Assembly: GCA_932294295.1 (NCBI GenBank)
Contig: OW028580.1
Span: 6,114,874-6,178,873, forward strand
DNA from: Alitta virens
Lineage: Eukaryota > Annelida > Polychaeta > Phyllodocida > Nereididae
Length of the DNA: 64,000 nt
Direction: 5' to 3'
Numbering within the stretch: the stretch's first letter is position 1; each line of letters opens with the position of its first letter. Below are positions 10,171 through 20,364 of this stretch, piece by piece. Both the position numbers and the translations under genes were made by a program. The notes under the pieces are model-generated. The model made no database searches. It saw only the letters and a list, made by a program, of their open reading frames with translations, and was not told where the DNA came from.

Positions 10171-11132
10171 ATAGTGTTAAATGTTGCTGTTTGTTTTTTA
10201 ACATGGTTCAACAATCAAGTCAGACCTTGTTTTAATCCCCCCCCCCCCCAGTCAAAACATTTTGCTCCAGTGCACTTCGACATCACTGTGTAGAATGTAA
10301 ATTTAATATTACAGTATTCTTAGCAGTAGAAATACTACTAAATTAAATACTACAGTCATTTCATTGTACTGGTTCATAAGACAACAAGTACATTGCACAG
10401 TTATCTGATTATTTCACAGTCATCTGCGAAAAAGTAATGTTATATCTGTCAGAAACCCATTTAAATTAGACTTGATTTAATAACCATATTTCTCAGTGCA
10501 GAGAGGGCAGGTAGGTTGGTGGCAGCACAAAAGTAATAAGAAGTACGGCACTTGTCAGTGAGGTCACTGTAGTACCAATAGATACAATTAGCCTTCATTT
10601 GGAGTTAGTTGTAACCCTTTAGGGAAAAACTTTCCCAATAAATGGCATGTCCACACAACAATCCAGGAGCAGCACAGAATGGATGTAAAATAAAAATCAA
10701 ATCCAAACTTTACTATACAATTCTGTGAACAAATCAACTTCAAGTTTGCTCTCTATATTTACCATTGCAATTTTTCATATGTATATATATATTTATATAT
10801 CTACATACATATATCCTATAGTTATCCATACTAGTAACTCCATACCATAGCCAGACGTTTATGGCCTTGCAGGTTAAAACGTCATTAACTTCAACTACCC
10901 TAAACTGTGTGCCCTACCGTTACATTCGCCTGATGTTTCCAACCTTTCCATGTGGAGGCCAGAACCTTAAAATTTAAGGTGGCATCGTCTGCAAACTTAA
11001 ATTACATATCAGAAATTGCACAATATAATTTCAAATCATTGAAACTCTTAAATTACAGACTTGTTATTTGTTTGCAAATATATTTTATTCATGTTAACAT
11101 GTATATCATGTGTATCATTCTATCAATTAGTC
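10171..11132. other. 3' flank of receptor gene copy 1
   Basis: It contains a poly-C run of 13 at about 10237 (10 in unit 2, 14 in unit 4) and a TA-rich run near 10780-10815. An 80-codon plus-strand frame at 10952-11194 starts with GTG and overlaps the presumed receptor 3' UTR; I do not regard it as a gene. Confidence 0.5.
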
Positions 11133-11138
11133 TTTATT
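11133..11138 (-). terminator. candidate polyadenylation signal of receptor copy 1
   Basis: Minus-strand AATAAA lies about 83 bases after the receptor stop codon. A second AATAAA is at 11084-11089. Both are kept in the other copies (26914-26919 and 52883-52888). Confidence 0.5.
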
Positions 11139-11220
11139 TGAATACATTCATTAATGTAGTTTATGCACTTTTGTTGTCATTGTTATGCAGCTAATCAACA
11201 CAGCTGTCCAGATGAGGTAA

Positions 11221-14200
11221 TTAAGACCTGCATTTGGTAATAAATTTCTTTACCAAACAATAAAATTGTTTTGTTGATATTCCGAAGAATATAGGAAAAC
11301 AGAATGGTATCACCGTGAGGTGACAGTAAAGGAGACATTGCTGAAGTAATCCATGTTTAAAGACATTCAGGTGATGCAAGATTTTTGCAGTGAATGCCAC
11401 AGTGATAATCACTGTGAATAAACACAATCGAACTGTGACGATTCTTTCAAGTTTTCCTGTCATTCTGCCAGATGCCTTTCTTACAGTATTCATTTGGTAT
11501 AGTATAGCCACCACAAGTAAGACCATGCATAAATATAAGGTGCTGTAACAAAGAATCAGTCCAGTCTTTGCTGTAGGTGTCAAGTTTATCATGCAGAGTG
11601 CATCATGACCATAATCAGCAAGAAACTTTACTCCAGTGCCCATGATGACCGCCACGACCAATACAAAAAACAATAAACGGTGTTTCTTTTGCAAGTGCTT
11701 GTCTTTGTTCACGGCAAATTTTAAGGCAAGAAAAATTTCAGCATAATACAATGTGATTACACATGGGAGGAATAGTGGTGAAATGAATGTTACCAAAGCT
11801 AGAAATGTGCAAGTGATTGAGCCTGGATCTTGAAGGTGCAGTATTTTTGAATTAACAGTTTGCTCATTATGAATATAAAGTGCACTCATGAATGCAGACA
11901 CCACGATACCCCAACATACGGCATAAAAGAAAACTGAATGCCATTGTTTCTTTTTGTTAAGATAAACATATGCTGCAGTTGAGATGTTTACAATGAAGAG
12001 CAGAGGTGTGTATGTATATGCGAACAGAGAATTCACCAAGTAAGTAGTTGGACAAGTTATTCCTTGAGTTACGTAGGCTGCACTGTGGCAAAAAGGAATG
12101 ATTTCATGATTTGTTAAGCAGCAGAAACGCTTGTCTCGGCTTAAGAAAGCTTTTAGTGGAATCGAGTGAAGTAAGTCTTTGGTGAAATATCTTATGCTGG
12201 AGCCATTAAAAATTAGTTGTTCAAGGTGATGAGGACCAACAAACATTTCAGTAGTTAAATGAAGGAGTTTTGTGTTGGACAAATCTAATATTTTCAGTGA
12301 ATGCAAATGGCAAAATGAACAAGATTTTATTTCCTGAATATGTGAATTTGCTAGATTAAGACGTTCTAATTGATAGAAATTCTTAAAGGTATATGTAAAT
12401 ATAGTAAACAACAGGTTGTTTTCATAGTCTAAATATTTGATTGATTTCATCCAAGATATATCTGAAATGAAGTCTCTGATCGGATTTCCATCAAGATTAA
12501 GTTTCAACACTTTTGGAAATGACATTTTCCTCAGGTCAGACATACTGGATATATTGCAGTGAGATAAGTCAATATACCAGGCATTCCCTAATGTAACATT
12601 GTTTATGTTATTTGGTGATTTAAATCGGAATATACCAACAGCAGCATATGAGAGAGAAACTGTTGAAATTTGGACGCAATATAAAGCTCTTCCAAGACAG
12701 TAACATCCAATGGGGCATGCAACTTCTGGACAAACAGTTTCGTCATCTCCAGAAAGAGGGCAATGCAGAACGCCATCACATATTTCTGCTGGATGGACGC
12801 AGATCTTCTCCGTTGTACACCTCAACATTTTTGGGCAAGTCCAATCTCTACAGTTCATTTCATCATCACCTAAAGGACATTCTGTTTCACCATTGCATAC
12901 CAGTCTGTAAGGAATGCAAACACCGACATACGTATATTTGCAAATATATTTATCGCTGCAGAAATTAGTGTATGGAAATAAACTACCACAATATTCAAAT
13001 TGCCCACTGTATGTACATGGTAAATTGTTTCCATAAAAATCCTTGTCTTTGGTACAGAGGTATTCCCGAGGAAAACAAATTGATGAGCCTGAAGGGCATA
13101 TGTACTTGTCAAAATCAATTTTTTTCATATGAAATGTTCCACTTGGCAACTTGCATGTATTCATATCACAAAATCTTGTCAATAACATGTCTAAATCATT
13201 TAAATTGGTGATAATGCATTCATTTTGCTGCTTTTTAACAAGCAAAGGACTCCATTGAGTGATAAACTGGTTGGCATCTGGACATTCCATCTCATCTTCA
13301 CCTTGGCCACAATCCATAACAAGGTCACAGAGACTTGATTTGGGTATGCATGTTCCATCCGCACACTTATGGTAGAGCTCAAGAGGACTTTCTGACCCTG
13401 TGCATGGATCAGTACAGTTCCATTCATCGCTTGAATCTGTACAGTGTAGCTTCTTATCACAAAAGTACACTTCAGCAATACACTCTCCATTAAAGCACTT
13501 CCTGAAACCTTGTATGCAATCACTTAATATTGGTATAGAATTTTGGTAGCAGAGAATGCCTACGCTTACATCTTTTGGTAGATTCAATGGCAGTTTTGCA
13601 GTGTAATTAAAGTAAGATACATGCTGATCATTAGGGCTTAAAAAGTTCGATTTTAATGTCATCAGTTCTCCAGTTTCTTGTATGAAGCATGCGATCACAA
13701 CAGATATATCAAGTTTAATTATGAATGGCGAAATAAGCTCTTTTTCAGGTAGGAGTGTGCACTCCTCCTTCGAAAGTGACAAGAAGTCACTCTTCTTATC
13801 TTTGCAAAATTGATTAATATCATTCAAGGTATATAGCCATACTTCAAATTGCTGGTATATTGTGATGCACCAGTCATGAAACAAAAGCCAACCCTTGTGG
13901 CAGTAAGTGCTCCATATGTCTGTGCCTTTCCTATTATACTTAGCCTGTATATCCTCTATAAAGTTGTACATGGTATAATTGTTTTTATATTGACAAATGA
14001 ATGAAACATTTTGAAATTCTTTCAAACAATCTACGAACACCCAAGTCTGGGTAGATGGCAGAACCGCCAAGCAGTAATCTTCAACATCTGTGTTTTGATA
14101 CTGTCTTGTTCTGTTTAATAGGTACAAATATTCAGCAACATTTACTTCAGTCTTGTCTCTGTATCTGTGAGACACATTGAAACTTATTTCTAAGATTTTG

Positions 14201-14256
14201 CTTGGAGTATGCAAGCGATGAAAAGTAAACAATCTTCCATTTAGCCATCTCAACAT
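11221..14256 (-). CDS. LDLa-LRR seven-transmembrane receptor copy 1, exon 2
   Basis: This exon holds 1011 codons plus stop, continuing in phase 0 from exon 1 at 16439. The minus-strand sequence before it reads TTATGATTCCAG, a good acceptor, so its first ATG is internal. Positions within the exon: end of a C-type lectin domain 1-91 (CLAVLPSTQTWVFVDC); second lectin-like domain about 119-237; LDLa modules about 247-281 (DSSDE), 285-325, 433-469 and 474-509; Cys-rich LRR cap about 514-527; leucine-rich repeats about 555-700; an FCC hinge at 711-713; seven hydrophobic segments from about 744 to 992; and a tail of about 19 residues. The order matches LDLa-LRR GPCRs such as snail GRL101 and relaxin receptors. 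TM3 ends YYAEIFLALKF instead of DRY, and TM7 lacks NPxxY. It should be a plasma-membrane receptor with a giant ectodomain. Ligand and G-protein coupling are unknown. Confidence 0.92.
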   Translation of the reverse strand: MLRWLNGRLFTFHRLHTPSKILEISFNVSHRYRDKTEVNVAEYLYLLNRTRQYQNTDVEDYCLAVLPSTQTWVFVDCLKEFQNVSFICQYKNNYTMYNFIEDIQAKYNRKGTDIWSTYCHKGWLLFHDWCITIYQQFEVWLYTLNDINQFCKDKKSDFLSLSKEECTLLPEKELISPFIIKLDISVVIACFIQETGELMTLKSNFLSPNDQHVSYFNYTAKLPLNLPKDVSVGILCYQNSIPILSDCIQGFRKCFNGECIAEVYFCDKKLHCTDSSDEWNCTDPCTGSESPLELYHKCADGTCIPKSSLCDLVMDCGQGEDEMECPDANQFITQWSPLLVKKQQNECIITNLNDLDMLLTRFCDMNTCKLPSGTFHMKKIDFDKYICPSGSSICFPREYLCTKDKDFYGNNLPCTYSGQFEYCGSLFPYTNFCSDKYICKYTYVGVCIPYRLVCNGETECPLGDDEMNCRDWTCPKMLRCTTEKICVHPAEICDGVLHCPLSGDDETVCPEVACPIGCYCLGRALYCVQISTVSLSYAAVGIFRFKSPNNINNVTLGNAWYIDLSHCNISSMSDLRKMSFPKVLKLNLDGNPIRDFISDISWMKSIKYLDYENNLLFTIFTYTFKNFYQLERLNLANSHIQEIKSCSFCHLHSLKILDLSNTKLLHLTTEMFVGPHHLEQLIFNGSSIRYFTKDLLHSIPLKAFLSRDKRFCCLTNHEIIPFCHSAAYVTQGITCPTTYLVNSLFAYTYTPLLFIVNISTAAYVYLNKKKQWHSVFFYAVCWGIVVSAFMSALYIHNEQTVNSKILHLQDPGSITCTFLALVTFISPLFLPCVITLYYAEIFLALKFAVNKDKHLQKKHRLLFFVLVVAVIMGTGVKFLADYGHDALCMINLTPTAKTGLILCYSTLYLCMVLLVVAILYQMNTVRKASGRMTGKLERIVTVRLCLFTVIITVAFTAKILHHLNVFKHGLLQQCLLYCHLTVIPFCFPIFFGISTKQFYCLVKKFITKCRS

Positions 14257-16438
14257 CTGGAATCATAAGCAGTTCCCAGTTAAGACAAAGTGAAATAATA
14301 GCCTACTACTTGATACCAAATTTTTTCCGGTAACTGAAGTGTTGGACATGAACAAAACTGACACTATCATAAATACAAATTCATTGGACATTGGAACAGA
14401 GCAATTAACATTATGTAAGGTTTAGAACAAAAACGTACTGCCAATGAGGTAGACATGACGAATAGCCTTCCTTGCAAAAACTACAAAACGAAAAAAGAGA
14501 AGGCAGCATCACAAGAAAACAAAGTTACGGAACAGTAGACAAGTACACAACAACAAAAGGAAAAACCATTTCAGACTAAGTGTATGTACAGTTTAAATGT
14601 AATTGCCCAAAGAGTCCACTAACCGTATTTATAATGAAAAAAAATATATTCACAATCTTTTTTTGGACACTTCACTGGGGAATTAAAGATGTCATACATT
14701 GGTCAGAGTGTATACTATAAACCTATCATGACCATCAATAGTTAAACACTTAAGACGCTATCACGTATAAAACATACGTATGACAACATGTCAAAAATTG
14801 GCTATTCGTGCTCATTCGTGGCTCTGTTAATCACGTATAACTTTTTTCTAGAGGTGTACATGGGGCAATCATAGATCCCTCGGTGGACATCTGTCAAACA
14901 CTCGCCGGACGTTCCTCAAACGCTTGCCAAACATCCGTTATCAGGCATCCATCAGGCATCCGTCAGGCACTTGTACGCACTAAGAGATCGCTTGCACGCA
15001 AGACGATGAAAGGGCGACGGATGTCCGTCGATCGTTGACGAGCGTTGTACGAGTGGACGTGAGTGGATGCGAGTATATACAGATGGACAGTGGCTAAGTA
15101 TGGCTACGTATAGCCTAGGACGTAAGTAGGATGTACGTAGGACGTATGTAGGATGTACGTAGGACGTACATAGGACGTAATGTAACTAATATAAATAATC
15201 ACTCATAGAACGTCCGCCAAAGTTTTTAATGTATGTTTAAAAAATGTTCCCCTCTCCACGTATGTTCGTGAGTGGTCAAGCCCTACCACGAGCATCCTAC
15301 AGATTAGCGCGTGTATGCATAAAACACTCGGTGAGTGAATCACGTATGGCCAAGGATGACCATAAGCAAACCCAATTTTTCATACGTGGTCATACGTAGC
15401 TCTTATGCATGATAGTGTGAACGCCCCTTTACAGTATCCTGTAATTTTGAAAAACACTACAAAATTTCGTTTTTTACGGTAATTGCATTAGTGTTAGAGT
15501 TCTGCTCAGAAAACGAAAGTGTTACGCCTGCCCATCCACCGGTCAACGTTGATAACCAATGAGGTCTCAAACCATATTATCCATCCACAAGCAGGTTGTA
15601 ACTTTCACATAGATGTTTTAATCTATTGTTAATAACTGATGAATATAGTTGTTAACTATTCACAGTAGACTTATTCCCCTGTATTGCATTGGTATATGTG
15701 GATCAGCAATACTTGATTAAGGAATGCTTAATAATAGCAAGATCCATACACTAGGCATAATGTCAGTTCCATATATTTCATTGAACAAGACTCTTACAAT
15801 GTCATTTTTCAAAGTCTCATGAGGTATCAGAATCAGAATTAGAATCTCTTTTATTGTCCTTTCTGTTTACAGTTATTGACATTTTGTATAAACAAAAAAA
15901 CAAAAACAAAAAAGAAGTAATGGATGAATATTTGAAAGGACTGGGGACCACTTTAGGACAAGACTTTGTCGTTATCAAGTGGCCCCCATGGATGGAAGAG
16001 GAATGCCTGCATGCACAGACCTCTCAGACAGTGTGAGGGATATATTATCCTCTCCTGTTGATTTATGCAATTTGGTTTTGCTTACAAAATATTCAACTTC
16101 GCGAAGTTCAATCTGATTCTCCGTTGCAAATAAAGTAAGCATTTCACCTGATGTAGCATATTCATAGCTTCATAATAAAGTCAGTAGCCCTTGAAAGTTC
16201 TGTGCCTCCCAGCAGCAAGACTGGTAACAACTTAACCGAACCCCCCCCCCCCACCCCCCAAAGGGCACTGGACAATACACACTCTTCATGTTTACAACCT
16301 ATCAAATATAACATTCAATCACACACTTTCACTCTTCCTTTGAAACACTCCTGAAAACTAAACCAACTGCAACGTGTATTGTATGTAATTCAGAAATTGA
16401 TGATAAATTATGATAATTCAGATTCGTATACAAATTAC
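14257..16438 (-). other. intron of receptor copy 1
   Basis: The donor is AAG|GTAATT at 16439/16438 and the acceptor is TTCCAG|ATG at 14257/14256. The phase is 0 and the length 2182 bases, against 2180 and 2185 in the other copies. It carries a 660-bp inverted-repeat element (14757-15416), a segment related to the repeat at 36890-36945, and a poly-C tract near 16241 that differs between copies (12, 9 and 14). Confidence 0.85.
14757..15416. mobile_element. MITE-like inverted-repeat element in receptor intron, copy 1
   Basis: The ends form imperfect terminal inverted repeats. The 45 bases 14757-14801 and the reverse complement of 15372-15416 agree at about 35 positions, sharing TACGTATGAC and AAAAATTGG. 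The interior is GC-richer and self-complementary. CATCCGTCAGGC-type words at 14880-14970 oppose GACGGATGTCCGTCG at 15015-15030. A tandem GTAGGACGTACG-type array lies at 15118-15185. No transposase frame is present. It looks like a non-autonomous DNA transposon. No clear target-site duplication could be fixed. Confidence 0.65.
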
Positions 16439-18961
16439 CTTGGATTTGTTTACTTGAATACCAAGATACATAAGTGATGAATTCCTCAGATATTTTACTG
16501 CATTGATAGATACTAGGTGCGAGTCTGGATTGTCATGTGGCACAGCAAGAGAACGAAGTATGTCTTCCCACCGATCTTTGAAATGTACAGACAAAAGATG
16601 GCTATCATTTTGGAGACAAACTGCCTCTGCTGATAACCAGTTCCCAGAAAAGTTGCTGTGAATGCCAAAACATTCAGTCATTGAATATATGTATGGGCCA
16701 TGGTCAGGACATATTACTTCATTCAAAGACTGAATATATCTAGGATCATACACTTTTCGAATATTGGCAGTTCCATACACAGCAAAGACCATCATCCAAA
16801 GCTGAAGCGGTTCATTATTTGAGTGATGCGTCTGTATGCTGACTGTTATGAATTGGCCATAGCTTTGCCAATAAAAAGGTACTTGTTCAGAAACAAAATC
16901 ATAAGTCATGGTATTATTGGAACGGAATGTGCCATCTTGTATTGATATTGTAAACATGCTTAAGGTTGAGGTATCATTGTTGATTTTTTTGTGGAATGGT
17001 TTTCCAACATAGGTTGCCACAGCAAACTGATTGTAATAGTCTTTCATTATCTCCATCTGATTAGACATGTATGTTTTGAATGTGTAATTTCTAATTAAAG
17101 GCAACAAAAACTTGAAACATAGTCCGTTGAACTCGGGTGTGTGGTCATTTTCGGGTAGAAATGACACTGAAACAGTTTGGCATCTCCCACTTCCAATGAA
17201 ATTAATCTTTCCAGAAAATAACCCATTGTGGGAATTCTTAAAAATTACTGAAAGAGGAGCTGATGCAGAAGAATACGACAGGTGTCTTTGCATTAAGTTC
17301 CCTTTAACTTTTGAGGAGCCTGGTAGGTGGGAAAATGTAGGCACTGTAAATCCACAATATGGCACCTCGCAACCTGCTGAAGCTGTAAGTGTCAAGCGGA
17401 TTTCTAAGTTGGATGTTGGATTTGTGAAGACAGTCAACTTGCACTCTTTATCAAACTGAACTGTTTCTGTCTGTGTGACAATAAATGCCAAACAACCATT
17501 TGAGAGTTCTATTAGAACATGTTGTTTTTGACTATCTCTTAAACAGTAAAACCAAATTGTATCATATTCCAAAAAATACATTCCAATCAGCATAATAATC
17601 ACCTGGTTAGCCTGGCAAAAAGTGCACGGATTAATGGCACCAAAGCACAGAGTTTTTTCGTCCTTGCCAATGAATATGATACTTCCAGAATGAATGGAAT
17701 TAAAGTCATATTGGTATAAGACAATCATCAATTTACCCCTCGAGGTAATGAGTATGTTATTTGTCAATAACTCAGCTTGTACATTTGTGCATACTGGACC
17801 CAAATCAGAATATGTATGGGGGACAAACACACCGCCATATTGACAGAGAAAACCCTGGGCCCCTGTTTTAGAAGGGGAAAAAGTAAGTTTGTACTCAAGG
17901 GACTTTACTCTGTGTAAATAGGAAAATTGTATAATCTTATAAACAGTAGATGAGGTGTTTTTGAAATTCCATTTGAACCAGGAATATTCATCATCATCAA
18001 TTGACAGCGTGTCAAATTTATTTGAATCGGTATGTTCACGATATGTCAAGTAAAGGGAGGAACTTGAGGCAAATTTTTCTCTATATATGATATATATTTG
18101 AAAAGTACTAGCTGATACACTTGCTAACCTTGGTGGTTTGCGTGAACATTGCTCATCTAGTAATGGGGCTTTTGGTGATGGACCATCATAGAAGGTCAGA
18201 CGCTTTGCTCGTTTGCAGTCAAAGTAAACACCTAATAGTGTCCCAATAGTCCCTCTGAGAAGGACATGATATTCAGTTATTTTGGAAAGGGGTCTGTAGA
18301 GGGAAGGCATTCTATTTGGCAGTTTTAATTGTATATCCCTTGACAGTATTATACCATTTAAAGTTATTGCCTCACCACAAGTCTTAGCTTGAAATATAAC
18401 ATGAAATTGACTTACTTGGTGAATATCAGATATTTGGAAGTTCATGATACTGTGAGAGGAATTAGTTGTAATACTGAAAGGTTCAAATTTTCTCCCGGTT
18501 GTGAAAACATGATATGGATTACTGACATTCGTTCCACCGGAATGGAATACTGTAAGGTTAAAAGCTTCATCAGTAAAGGGATTACTGGGTGGAACTTCTA
18601 CTATGGTGATATTGGTGCATATCTTTTCAGGCACCTGCAGTTTCCACATGCACTCATAAGGTTTGTCAATTTTGAGGTTTATGGCACCACAAAGACCCGT
18701 CATCTTCCCCCCACATCGATAAATACTGCTTTCCTTAAAGCAAATAGAGTGTATCCTCCTATTTATCAGGAATACATTATGCAATAAAGCAATCAATGAG
18801 GCCTCTTTACTGTAATAAAGATGGGAAGAAAGCCAGCTTTTAACAAGTCCTTTCCAAGAAAAATCCAAATAAATGTCAGATTTTATATTATTTCCACAAA
18901 ATCCATCATTAAAACCGTTACTGAGTAAAATAAGTATTATGAGAACCCTAAAGTGATTCAT
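16439..18961 (-). CDS. LDLa-LRR seven-transmembrane receptor copy 1, exon 1
   Basis: This first coding exon holds 841 codons. I start at the ATG at 18961. The open frame extends nine codons further only to a GTG, with two TAG codons directly upstream. The leader MNHFRVLIILILLSNGF is a signal peptide. A CUB-like region spans about 83-191 (starting CGGKMTGLCGA). A clearer CUB-like domain spans about 195-307 (LTFYDGPSPKAPLLDEQC). More Cys-rich beta-type sequence follows to about 735. The first half of a C-type lectin domain fills about 751-841 (CFGIHSNFSGNWLSAEAVC). Many N-glycosylation sequons are present. The exon ends NKSK at the donor; the six codons beyond it before the stop are intron. With exon 2 the protein has 1852 residues. 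Individual CUB assignments are by eye and only moderately certain. Confidence 0.88.
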
Positions 18962-19068
18962 ATTCCTTCGTTTGTTTGTGTATGCCACAGACTACTAAAG
19001 TACAAAACGTTGTGCTTCAATAGAGAATGATGGTCTCTGCTCAGATTTATCATCTCTCAAGTATTCAC

Positions 19069-19075
19069 TTAAATA
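19069..19075 (-). promoter_or_regulatory. candidate TATA-like element of receptor copy 1
   Basis: Minus-strand TATTTAA lies 108 bases upstream of the chosen ATG and is conserved at 34854-34860 and 60828-60834. It would imply a 5' UTR of about 75 bases. A non-coding upstream exon cannot be excluded. Confidence 0.3.
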
Positions 19076-19079
19076 TGTA

Positions 19080-20021
19080 GAGCGGCAGCAAAACCCTCAG
19101 CGAATCCCACAAATCATACAGGCCTCCGTAATATCATTCAGTGTCCGTCAAACAGGGCCACTTGGCCTACGTAGCCTGTTACGCAATGCTATTTTTTTAA
19201 CTCTTGAATTTCTCCATCTGTTCATTATATTCTGACAAGTGTTAAAATATTAATAGCAATCCATTCTGTTTAGACTAAAGCCAATTGAACATCAAAAGTA
19301 TTGTCCATCCTTATCCTGCCATTTAATTTTTCAGTTTCAAAGATTTTATGCTAAAAAGGAATATTCACTTCTCTAGCATTATAGATACAATACCAAACAC
19401 TTTACAGGCATGCTAATTATGAACAAAAACTGTTGACTGGGTTGAATATGGATATACTGTTATCAAATATTTAATAATTTTATGCACATGAATTCTACAA
19501 CCTTTTATGACTGTCATTGCAAAGTATGGAATGTTATATAGGGAATATCAAACAAACAACACCATTTTTAGCATTTTTCCAGATTTTCCATTATGAAAAA
19601 AACAAAAAACCAGAAAGGATGAGACAAATGTCAAAATTATTCTTAAAATATCATTAGTACAACTTTACTGATGTAAGGATCATAGTGTCATTGATATGAG
19701 AGTTTGAAAGAGTACATTATATTATTATATTCCTTATTATATAAAATTATTTGTCATTAATGGTCATGAAACCCCCAAAAAGGTATCTCTACATTGTTTC
19801 AGACATATTATTACAAAGCTTGGTGTGCAGGAAGTGCGAGTTCTGCAAAGGAAACAGAATTTTTTTTTTTTCTCAAAATATTGTAAAACACAGCTCAGAT
19901 GTGGCAAAATAAATGACAAATATGTCATGTTTGACATAATACTGTCTATAAAGCTATATGTATATATATACTATAACAACGCATAGCTAAACATATGAAA
20001 TGTTGTTAGGTAAGAGCATTA
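19080..20021. other. upstream region of receptor copy 1
   Basis: AT-rich, repeated in units 2 and 4, with no gene recognised. The part from about 19770 resembles 36690-36945 (CTACAnTnTTTnAGACATATT, then GTGTTGGAGTTCTG). It may belong to the same dispersed element as the Helitron remnant that follows. Confidence 0.45.
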
Positions 20022-20364
20022 ATGTTGGAGTTCTGTTACGAGGTTTTGTTATCAACAGGGCAGCGTGTTCTGATTTCATGGATCAAAGTGGCCCCCTCAG
20101 ACTCGGGCCTGCCTTTTCTTTTGGAGCGGAGACAGTTTCCTGTGAGACTTGTGTACTCAATGAACATTAACAAGTCTCAGTGGCAAACATTCTCCAAGTT
20201 TGGCATTACCTTCCTTCATCAGTATTCAGTCTTGGCCAACTGTATGTTGCTTTCTCCACAGTCAGATCTTTCGAAGACATCTCTGTTAAAGTGGAAGACA
20301 CAGCAAAGCAGGGCAAAAGAAAATGACAAAAGGATCCAACATTGTGTTTGGAGATGTTCTGTAA
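20022..20364 (+). pseudogene. Helitron Rep/helicase C-terminal remnant, copy 1
   Basis: The plus-strand frame gives GQRVLISWIKVAPSD, then LPFLLERRQFPVRLVYSMN and INKSQWQTFSKFGI. This is the C-terminal Pif1-like helicase region of Helitron transposons, whose family pattern is RVLIPRI, LPF, RRQFPVRLAFAMTINKSQGQTF. A frame change follows and the match resumes from 20222 as VFSLGQLYVAFSTVRSFEDI, then VKVEDTAKQGK. A second change leads to TKGSNIVFGDVL and a TAA at 20362-20364. SQGQ has become SQWQ, and the Rep and N-terminal helicase parts are absent. It is a fossil of a rolling-circle transposon, carried into each duplication unit. Confidence 0.85.

Noticed and set aside
10952..11194. 80-codon hydrophobic plus-strand frame repeated in three units
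   Set aside because: It starts with GTG, overlaps the receptor 3' UTR and poly-A signals in antisense, and its conservation is no higher than that of the surrounding duplicated DNA.
12648..13523. Several 66-107 codon frames within receptor exon 2 on both strands
   Set aside because: Their apparent cysteine-rich or LDLa-like look comes from reading the real exon out of frame or on the other strand.
15840..15930. Possible LINE or SINE 3' end (CTCTTTTATTGTCC followed by an A/C-rich tract)
   Set aside because: The match to retroelement tails is only suggestive, with no reverse transcriptase frame, no target-site duplication and no second independent copy in the window.
16418..16438. Last codons of the 856-codon frame (ending VICIRI) as a true protein C-terminus
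   Set aside because: They lie beyond a strong GTAATT donor, and the lectin domain they interrupt continues in phase at 14256. They are intron read-through.
17112..17459. 115- and 132-codon plus-strand frames opposite receptor exon 1 (also 18389-18787 and their copies)
   Set aside because: They are antisense shadows of a long real coding exon and have no domain of their own.
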